From Pseudomonadota bacterium (GTDB lineage Bacteria; Pseudomonadota; Alphaproteobacteria; Reyranellales; Reyranellaceae), in assembly GCA_023416135.1 (NCBI GenBank), contig JAEZIF010000278.1, positions 1-11,694 on the forward strand: a DNA stretch of 11,694 nt, in the 5' to 3' direction. The notes under the pieces were generated by a model. That model was given only the letters and a program-made list of their open reading frames with translations, did not search any database and was not told the DNA's origin. Of this stretch, positions 6,709-11,694 are shown piece after piece (positions within the stretch are counted from its first letter, which is position 1; every line of letters starts with the position of its first letter). The position numbers and the translations under genes are program-made.

Positions 6709-7749
6709 TTAGTACATGGACGACAGAACGCCGCGCAGACGGTCGATGTTTTCCACGGCGTGGCCGGTGCCCAGGGCCACGCAGAGCAGCGGATCCTCGG
6801 CCACCGAGACCGGCAGGCCGGTGGCCTGGCGCAGCACGGTGTCCATGTTGGCGAGCATGGCGCCGCCGCCGGTCAGCACGATGCCCTTGTCGACGATGTC
6901 GGCCGCGAGCTCGGGCGCGGTATTCTCAAGGGCCACCTTGACGGCCTCGACGATGGCGCTCACCGGCTCCTGCAGGCTTTCGGCGATCTGCCGCTCGGTG
7001 ATGACGAGTTCCTTCGGAACCCCGTTCATCAGGTCGCGGCCCTTGATCTCCATGGTGCGGCCCTCGCCGTCGTCGGGCGGACAGGCCGAGGCGATGGTCT
7101 TCTTGATGCGCTCCGCCGAGCTCTCGCCGACCAGCAGGTTATGGTTGCGGCGGATGTAGCCGATGATGGCCTCGTCCATCTTGTCGCCGCCGACGCGCAC
7201 CGAGCGCGGATAGACGATGCCGCCCAACGACAGGATCGCCACCTCGGTCGTGCCGCCGCCGATATCGACCACCATCGAGCCTGTCGGTTCCGTCACCGGC
7301 AGGCCGGCACCGATCGCAGCCGCCATCGGCTCCTCGATCAGCCAGACCTTGCGGGCGCCGGCACTCTCGGCGGATTCCTGAATGGCGCGGCGCTCGACGG
7401 CGGTCGAGCCGGAGGGCACGCAGACCACGATCTGCGGATGGGCGAAGCTGCGCCGGTTGTGCACCTTCGAGATGAAGTGCTTGATCATCGCCTCGGCGAC
7501 TTCGAAGTCGGCGATGACGCCATCGCGCAGGGGACGGATCGCCTGGATGTTGCCGGGCGTGCGGCCCAGCATCATCTTGGCTTCCTCTCCGACCGCCAGG
7601 ACCTGGCGCTTGCCACTTTGCGTCGTGAGCGCAACGACCGACGGTTCATTGAGAACGATGCCGCGACCCTTGACGTAGACCAGCGTGTTGGCCGTCCCGA
7701 GGTCGATGCCCATGTCAGCCGAAAAAAGCCCGATGACGCGCGAGAGCAT
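6709..7749 (-). CDS. mreB: MreB, actin-like cell-shape protein
   Basis: The 346-residue product is the bacterial actin that forms membrane-bound filaments orienting side-wall synthesis. Actin-fold ATP-binding motifs are clear: IDLGTANTLVYVKGRG (15-30, phosphate 1), VDIGGGTTEVAI (161-172, phosphate 2) and GIVLTGGGAMLANM (289-302, adenosine). IEEPMAAAIGAG (138-149) carries the residues near the catalytic Glu. The N-terminal MLSRVIGLFS looks like the short amphipathic membrane-binding segment. I start at the ATG at 7747-7749; an in-frame TTG at 7765-7767 would add six residues but has no better ribosome binding site, and 346 residues is the normal family length. It is the first gene of the rod operon, and its C terminus matches other MreBs. 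Confidence 0.97.
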   Translation of the reverse strand: MLSRVIGLFSADMGIDLGTANTLVYVKGRGIVLNEPSVVALTTQSGKRQVLAVGEEAKMMLGRTPGNIQAIRPLRDGVIADFEVAEAMIKHFISKVHNRRSFAHPQIVVCVPSGSTAVERRAIQESAESAGARKVWLIEEPMAAAIGAGLPVTEPTGSMVVDIGGGTTEVAILSLGGIVYPRSVRVGGDKMDEAIIGYIRRNHNLLVGESSAERIKKTIASACPPDDGEGRTMEIKGRDLMNGVPKELVITERQIAESLQEPVSAIVEAVKVALENTAPELAADIVDKGIVLTGGGAMLANMDTVLRQATGLPVSVAEDPLLCVALGTGHAVENIDRLRGVLSSMY

Positions 7750-8062
7750 TGAGTTAAGTCTCTGCAATTGCTAGGGAAATTGAGGTCGGGCAATGCGTTT
7801 TCGGCCCGCCGCGGCAAGCGCGCTCGGGTTTAGACCGGCCAGCGGGGCCCCGCAAGGCGATTCAAAGCGAACGATCCGGCAACCTCGATCGACGGCTATC
7901 GAGGGCGAGCCGCGCACGCCCGCTGCTTGAAGACAGCCGGCGTGAACTTCCGAATGCAAGGTCACATGATGGCCACGCGATGAAGGTGCGCGGCAATCCG
8001 GAGAGATGGCCGAGCAGCACTTCAGCTCGAGCGCTCGCGTGCGATCGGTCACTGACAACTGC
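7750..8062. other. Intergenic leader upstream of mreB
   Basis: These 313 bases separate the small secreted-protein gene from mreB, both on the minus strand. I see several symmetric elements: GCAATTGC (7764-7771), the 12-base palindrome GCGGGGCCCCGC (7842-7853), a 7-pair stem CCTCGAT/ATCGAGG with an 8-base loop (7883-7904), CGAGCGCTCG (8028-8037) and a hairpin at 8046-8072. A sigma-70-like pair TTGCGG-17-TAAACC occurs on the minus strand but is too weak to call. The mreB promoter probably lies here. The one long open frame (7771-8058, minus) has no recognisable domain or start signal. Confidence 0.6.
7883..7904 (-). other. Hairpin in the mreB leader
   Basis: CCTCGAT (7883-7889) pairs perfectly with ATCGAGG (7898-7904) across an 8-base loop. 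No T tract follows on either strand, so it is not a standard terminator. It may be an operator-like inverted repeat or a structure in the mreB 5' leader. Confidence 0.35.
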
Positions 8063-8072
8063 TCACTGACCG
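8046..8072 (-). other. Hairpin at the end of the small secreted-protein gene
   Basis: CGGTCACTGA (8046-8055) and TCACTGACCG (8063-8072) form a ten-base inverted repeat with one central mismatch around a 7-base loop. It overlaps the stop codon of the minus-strand gene ending at 8063. No T tract follows, so it may stabilise the 3' end of the three-gene transcript or help Rho-type termination rather than act as an intrinsic terminator. Confidence 0.4.
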
Positions 8073-8437
8073 GGGCGCGGCCCCGCCTTCTGGGTCTCCT
8101 TGACCAGCGTCCGGATGTCCTGCTGGCTGAGCCGGCGCAGATCGTCGTAGGCCTTGCGGGTGAATTCGGGCCGGCCGGTCCCCTCGCCGCTCAGCTGGTA
8201 CTGACCATTCTTCTCCGCGAACAGAAAGTAGAACGGCATCCCGGGATTGCCGCTCGCCGTCACCACCGCCACCGAGCGGTTGTCGCTGCAGCCATAGAGC
8301 TCCCACGGATAACCGCCATAGGTCTTGGTCCCGAACGGCCCGCGATCGCAGGTGATGCGCGCCTCGGACGGACCCTGTGCGGCGGCAGTGTGCGCGAACG
8401 TCACGAGGAGCAGGACAGCGAGCGCGCGCCGCTTCAT
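8063..8437 (-). CDS. Small secreted protein of unknown function
   Basis: The 124-residue product begins with a signal peptide (MKRR, then a hydrophobic core to about residue 17, with cleavage likely after AAA at residue 20). The mature part of about 104 residues carries two cysteines, C30 and C50, well placed for a disulfide in the periplasm. Its middle is rich in Gly, Tyr and aromatic residues; the C-terminal third (about 90-118) is charged and probably helical. I recognise no family. The ATG at 8435-8437 shares one base with the TGA of the acyl-CoA dehydrogenase (TGATG); a GTG one codon earlier is an alternative start. This tight junction argues for co-transcription and coupled translation. 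Why an exported protein is linked to two cytoplasmic dehydrogenases is unclear. Confidence 0.8.
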   Translation of the reverse strand: MKRRALAVLLLVTFAHTAAAQGPSEARITCDRGPFGTKTYGGYPWELYGCSDNRSVAVVTASGNPGMPFYFLFAEKNGQYQLSGEGTGRPEFTRKAYDDLRRLSQQDIRTLVKETQKAGPRPGQ

Positions 8438-9588
8438 CACAGGCCCATCATCTTGGCGATGGTGTTGCGCTGGATGTCGTTGGTGCCGCCGCCGATGGAC
8501 CCGACGCGCACGTCGCGAAACAGCCGCTGGATGTCATGCGCCATGGTGTAGCCTGCGCCGCCCATGATCTCCATGGCAAGATGGGCGCACTTGAATTCGC
8601 CGTCGGTGCCCTGGATCTTGGCGATGGCCGTCTCCTCGACGGGATCGAGCCCGGCATCCAGCATGTCGGCCAGGCGATAGGTCAGCGCCTGCGTGCTCTT
8701 CAGCATGATGCGCATGTCGGCGAACTTGTGCTGGATCGCCTGGAACTTGGAGATCGGCTGACCGAACTGGCGGCGCTCGACGGCGAAGGCGCGGGCGTAC
8801 TCGATCGCCCAGTGCATGTTGCCGCAGGCCTGGGCAGCAAGGCACAGGCGCTCGAGATTGAGCCCCTTCATCAGGCCGGACCAGCCGCGGTTCTCCTCGC
8901 CGATCACGTGATCGGCCGGCACGAACACACCGTCGAAGAAGATCTCGTTGGGATGGGTCGTGCGCCTGCCCAAGGTCTCGAGCGGCTTCATCTCGATGCC
9001 GGCCGCACGGGCGTCGACCCAGAACAGCGTGACGCCCTTGTGCCTGGCCTCGCCGTCGGTCTTGGCCACCACCACCAGATAGTCTGCCACGTGGGCTGCG
9101 CTGATGTAGAGCTTCTGGCCGCTGAGGCGATAGCCGTTGCCGTCGCGCACCGCCCGGGTCTTGATGCCCGAGGCATCCGAACCGGTGTCGGGCTCGCTGA
9201 GCGCGAAGGCCGACTTCAGCCGCCCGGCACAGATTTCGGGAAGATAGCGGCGCCGCAGGTGCTCGCCGGCAGTGAGCTGCAGGTGCATGCCGCCGTAGAC
9301 CACCGTCGGCAGGTAGAGCGACGAGGCGCCGCTGTAGTGGCGCGCCAGGGCCTCGACCAGGATGACGAGATCCTTGCGGCTGCCGCCCATGCCGCCATAG
9401 GCGGCATCGTAGGGCAGTGCCATGTAGCCGGCTTCGGCCAGCGCCCTGAACGCGGCATGCGGGAACTCCGATGCCGCATCGAGGCGGCGGATCTCCTCCG
9501 CGGGCAGGGCACGCGCCAGGAGTTCGGCGACGTTGCGCCGCATCAGCCTCTGCTCCTCGGTGAGGCCGAAATCGTCGAGGACGCTCAT
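8437..9588 (-). CDS. Acyl-CoA dehydrogenase family protein
   Basis: This 383-residue FAD enzyme should introduce a double bond at C2-C3 of an acyl-CoA and pass electrons to ETF. The three-domain fold is visible: a helical N-terminal domain (about 8-122), a beta domain with the signature AFALSEPDTGSDASG (127-141), and a C-terminal helical domain with ERRQFGQPISKFQ (271-283) and RLFRDVRVGSIGGGTNDIQ (355-373). The residue that is the catalytic Glu in medium-chain enzymes (EGT motif) is Gly here (GGGT). Instead E246 in GLNLERLCLA matches the alternative base of isovaleryl-CoA-type and long-chain enzymes, so activity is likely kept and a branched substrate is possible. The exact substrate cannot be read. 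It begins 10 bases after the alcohol dehydrogenase stop and overlaps the next start by one base. Confidence 0.93.
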   Translation of the reverse strand: MSVLDDFGLTEEQRLMRRNVAELLARALPAEEIRRLDAASEFPHAAFRALAEAGYMALPYDAAYGGMGGSRKDLVILVEALARHYSGASSLYLPTVVYGGMHLQLTAGEHLRRRYLPEICAGRLKSAFALSEPDTGSDASGIKTRAVRDGNGYRLSGQKLYISAAHVADYLVVVAKTDGEARHKGVTLFWVDARAAGIEMKPLETLGRRTTHPNEIFFDGVFVPADHVIGEENRGWSGLMKGLNLERLCLAAQACGNMHWAIEYARAFAVERRQFGQPISKFQAIQHKFADMRIMLKSTQALTYRLADMLDAGLDPVEETAIAKIQGTDGEFKCAHLAMEIMGGAGYTMAHDIQRLFRDVRVGSIGGGTNDIQRNTIAKMMGL

Positions 9589-9598
9589 CGCCCGTTGC

Positions 9599-10699
9599 TC
9601 AGTCGAACACCACGACGCCGCGTGCGACCTCGCCCGCCATCATGCGCTTGAAGCCTTCGTTGATGTCGGCGAGCTTGTAGGTGCGGCTGATCAGGCCGTC
9701 GATGTTCAGCCGCTTGTTCATGTAGTGGTCGACCAGCACCGGGAAGTCGAGATCGGGCCGCACCGAGCCGTAGAACGTGCCGCTCACCTTCTTCTCGGTG
9801 AACACCATGTTGAACGGCGAATAGGAGGCGCGGATCGTCGCCGCCGAAATGCCGACGGCGACCGCGTGTCCGCCCGGCGCCAGCGAATCGAAGGCGAGCG
9901 CCTGCGTCCTGTCGTTGGACACCGCATCGAAGGCATAGTCGACGCCCAGCCCTCCGGCCATCTCCCTGACCTTCTTGGCGGCGTCCTCGTTGGTCCTGGT
10001 GTTGATGGTGTGGGTGGCGCCGAAGGTCCTGGCCATCTCGAGCTTGTTGTCGAGAATGTCGGCGGCGATGATCCTGCTCGCGCCCGACAGCATGGCGCCC
10101 TGCACCGCGTTCAGCCCGACGCCGCCGCAGCCGATCACCAGCACGTTGGAACCCGCCTCGATCTTGGCGTGGCGCGTCACGGCACCGACGCCGGTCGCCA
10201 CGCAGCAGCCGACCAGGGCGGCCTGCGGCCACGGCATGTCCTTGCGGATCGGCACCACCATCTCCTCGGGCACCACGACCTCCTCGGCGAAGGTGCCGAT
10301 GCGCGCCATCTGGTTGATGGACTGGCCCTGGTGCTTCAGCCGGAAGGTGCCGTCGTAGAGCGCGCCCGGCGGCACGTTGGCCCGGCCGATGCAGAGCACG
10401 GTGCGGCCCTGGCTGCAGTAGCGGCAGCGTCCGCAATGCGGGCGAAAGGAGAAGATCACGTGATCGCCCGGCTTCACCGTGGCGACGCCGGGACCGCATT
10501 CGGCGATCTCGCCGGCCGCCTCGTGGCCCGGCACGATCGGCAGGGGCGAGGGCCAGTCGCCGTTCATGACGTGCCAGTCGCTCTGGCACACGCCGGAGGC
10601 CTTCATCTTGACGCGGACCTCGCCCGCCTTGGGCGGATCGAGCTCGCATTCGACGACCTGCAGGGGCTCGTTGGGCTTGAACAGAACGGCGGCTTTCAT
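9599..10699 (-). CDS. Zinc-dependent alcohol dehydrogenase (MDR superfamily)
   Basis: The 366-residue medium-chain dehydrogenase oxidises an alcohol to an aldehyde or ketone with NAD(P). Catalytic zinc ligands are C38 (GVCQSDWH), H59 with E60 (PGHE) and C165. The structural zinc loop has all four cysteines, C89, C92, C95 and C103. The Rossmann motif GCGGVG (190-195) and D214 favour NAD over NADP. The GCCVATGVGA stretch and the overall layout resemble class III-like enzymes, but the closest subgroup and substrate cannot be fixed from sequence alone. It is the first gene of the three-gene unit, with a strong AGGAGGA ribosome site and an extended -10 promoter candidate, divergent from a substrate-binding protein gene. 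It acts in the cytoplasm. Confidence 0.95.
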   Translation of the reverse strand: MKAAVLFKPNEPLQVVECELDPPKAGEVRVKMKASGVCQSDWHVMNGDWPSPLPIVPGHEAAGEIAECGPGVATVKPGDHVIFSFRPHCGRCRYCSQGRTVLCIGRANVPPGALYDGTFRLKHQGQSINQMARIGTFAEEVVVPEEMVVPIRKDMPWPQAALVGCCVATGVGAVTRHAKIEAGSNVLVIGCGGVGLNAVQGAMLSGASRIIAADILDNKLEMARTFGATHTINTRTNEDAAKKVREMAGGLGVDYAFDAVSNDRTQALAFDSLAPGGHAVAVGISAATIRASYSPFNMVFTEKKVSGTFYGSVRPDLDFPVLVDHYMNKRLNIDGLISRTYKLADINEGFKRMMAGEVARGVVVFD

Positions 10700-10705
10700 G
10701 CGTTG

Positions 10706-10712
10706 TCCTCCT
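10706..10712 (-). promoter_or_regulatory. Ribosome binding site of the alcohol dehydrogenase
   Basis: AGGAGGA on the minus strand is a near-perfect anti-16S match six bases before the ATG at 10697-10699, and it supports that start. It is the strongest ribosome site in the window, suggesting high expression when the unit is induced. Confidence 0.85.
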
Positions 10713-10725
10713 GCTACGTGATGAC

Positions 10726-10734
10726 ACTATAGCA
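10726..10734 (-). promoter_or_regulatory. Candidate extended -10 promoter of the dehydrogenase unit
   Basis: On the minus strand TGC precedes TATAGT (10726-10731, five of six to TATAAT), giving the TGn extended -10 form. No good -35 box is seen at 16-18 bases, which extended -10 promoters tolerate. Transcription would start near 10719, about 20 bases before the ATG, with the ribosome site just inside the transcript. Confidence 0.5.
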
Positions 10735-10743
10735 CCGGCCATG

Positions 10744-10772
10744 TTGACCCTGCACGGGAAGCGGGTTCAACT
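10744..10772 (+). promoter_or_regulatory. Weak promoter candidate of the substrate-binding protein gene
   Basis: TTGACC (10744-10749, five of six to TTGACA) is followed after 17 bases by TCAACT (10767-10772), which matches only three of six -10 positions. Its position, 33 bases before the ATG, is reasonable. It lies back to back with the dehydrogenase promoter, about ten bases away, so a regulator bound here could affect both units. Confidence 0.3.
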
Positions 10773-10792
10773 CGAACGAAGGAAAGCGAGCC

Positions 10793-10798
10793 GGAGGG
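10793..10798 (+). promoter_or_regulatory. Ribosome binding site of the substrate-binding protein gene
   Basis: GGAGGG lies seven bases before the ATG at 10806 and selects that start, which also gives a complete export signal. Confidence 0.75.
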
Positions 10799-10805
10799 AA
10801 CGATC

Positions 10806-11694
10806 ATGCGTGCACCAAATCGTCGTGCGGTTCTGCGTGGCGGCGTCGGTCTGTCGGCTCTTGCATCCGGTGTGCTCGCCGCCCCGCACGTCAACGCGCA
10901 GGGCGGCAAGCCCTATGCCGGCACGACCATCAACGGCTCGTGCTTCCAGACGACCTACTTCGAGTATCTCAAGAACTACTTCCCGCAGTTCGAGGCCCAG
11001 ACGGGCATCAAGGTCAATTTCAACATGCAGGCCTTCCCCGTCTACAACCAGCGCACCGACCTGGAATTGTCGACCAAAGGCTCGGCTCTCGACGTCATCA
11101 ACTGCACCTTCATCTATTCCGGGCGCTGGATCGGCGCCGGCTGGATGACCAACCTCGACACCTTCACCAAGGACGCCAAGTACACGCCGGCGGGCTGGGA
11201 GCCGGAGGATTTCGCCGGCGGCCCGCAGTCGGCGATGAAGAACGCCAAGGGCGAGACCTTCGGCTACACCTGGGAAGCCGGCGCCATGATCATGGGTGCG
11301 GCGCGCTACGACCTGATCGAACGGGCCGGCCTCGGCCTGCCCAAGACCTTCGACGACCTGATCAAGGTCTGCGATGCCGTGCACAACAAGGACAACGTCG
11401 CGGCCTTCACCGCCGACAAGCTTCATCACTGGAACTGGATCCCGTACCTGATGGGCGCGGGCGGCGCGGTGTTCAAGGATCCGCCGGACAACCTCACGCC
11501 GACGCTGAACACGCCGGCCGCCGCGACGTCGGGCGAGTGGTACGCCAACCTGCTGGTGAAATACGGACCGGACGGCATCCTGTCCTACTCCGACGACCAG
11601 TCGATGCGCTCGCAGATGTCGGGCCGCGCCAACATGCGCACCCAGGCCATCACCTGGATGGTGCCGCTCGCCAAGCACGACGAGAGCGTGGTGA
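10806..11694 (+). CDS. ABC-type extracellular substrate-binding protein, 5' part
   Basis: The frame is open from the ATG at 10806 to the right edge (296 codons, no stop), so the C-terminal part is missing. The N terminus NRRAVLR followed by a mild hydrophobic stretch matches a twin-arginine signal, with a likely Ala-x-Ala cleavage site after VNA (residue 31). The mature part resembles the family 1 extracellular solute-binding proteins (sugar or oligosaccharide type). It has an early YFEYLKNYFPQFEAQTGIKV segment, a DVINCTFIYSGRW strand-turn, a GETFGYTWEAGAMIMGAARYDLI hinge region beginning near residue 154, and many aromatic residues suited to sugar stacking. It would bind solute in the periplasm for an ABC permease, presumably encoded downstream. 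The ligand is unknown. It is divergent from the alcohol dehydrogenase. Confidence 0.9.
   Translation, partial: MRAPNRRAVLRGGVGLSALASGVLAAPHVNAQGGKPYAGTTINGSCFQTTYFEYLKNYFPQFEAQTGIKVNFNMQAFPVYNQRTDLELSTKGSALDVINCTFIYSGRWIGAGWMTNLDTFTKDAKYTPAGWEPEDFAGGPQSAMKNAKGETFGYTWEAGAMIMGAARYDLIERAGLGLPKTFDDLIKVCDAVHNKDNVAAFTADKLHHWNWIPYLMGAGGAVFKDPPDNLTPTLNTPAAATSGEWYANLLVKYGPDGILSYSDDQSMRSQMSGRANMRTQAITWMVPLAKHDESVV

Noticed and set aside
7771..8058. 95-codon minus-strand frame between mreB and the secreted-protein gene
   Set aside because: No ribosome site, signal or domain is visible, and it spans several palindromes, so it is better viewed as leader DNA.
10767..11678. Minus-strand frame of 303 codons at the right edge
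   Set aside because: The plus strand encodes a recognisable substrate-binding protein with a ribosome site and signal peptide; the minus frame is His/Arg/Val/Gly-rich shadow.

Overview
The window is about 11.7 kb of GC-rich bacterial chromosome. Gene order, protein style and promoter character point to an alphaproteobacterium. The run mreB-mreC-mreD-mrdA-rodA on one strand is the classical rod-shape (elongasome) operon. The protein style suggests a Rhodospirillales- or Reyranella-like relative, but that is a guess from general resemblance, not a search result.

Layout, left to right. (1) 1-175: no gene I can support. (2) 176-966, minus: a small exported protein of unknown function whose reading frame is broken by a net -1 shift near 841-879. 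(3) 1138-1545, plus: an intact GFA/CENP-V-fold zinc protein, divergent from the broken gene. (4) 1546-1973: about 430 bases without a supported gene, holding hairpins and the terminator of the next unit. (5) 1974-2049, minus: tRNA-Lys(CTT) with encoded CCA, its own promoter candidate and a strong intrinsic terminator. (6) 2135-7749, minus: rodA, mrdA (PBP2), mreD, mreC and mreB, transcribed right to left with gaps of 43 nt or less and one 4-base overlap. (7) 7750-8062: mreB leader, with hairpins but no convincing promoter. (8) 8063-10699, minus: a tight three-gene unit of zinc alcohol dehydrogenase, acyl-CoA dehydrogenase and a small secreted protein. (9) 10700-10805: divergent promoter region. 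(10) 10806 to the right edge, plus: the first 296 codons of an ABC-type substrate-binding protein with a twin-arginine-like signal; it runs off the window.

How it works together: MreB filaments, MreC and MreD position and activate the RodA (glycosyltransferase) and PBP2 (transpeptidase) pair that builds lateral wall peptidoglycan. I see no terminator between rodA and tRNA-Lys, so read-through from the rod operon could end at the tRNA terminator. The dehydrogenase pair suggests catabolism of an alcohol or acyl-CoA intermediate, and the divergent transport gene may supply the substrate; that link is inference.

Most of the window is well-known housekeeping or ordinary catabolic content, and I did not find a convincing new multi-gene system. 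The observations most worth checking are the frameshifted exported gene, a possible Cys-Cys-His-Cys metal site in PBP2, the tRNA promoter with a GC-rich discriminator, and an inverted partial copy of the tRNA T-arm 120 bases beyond the tRNA 3' end.
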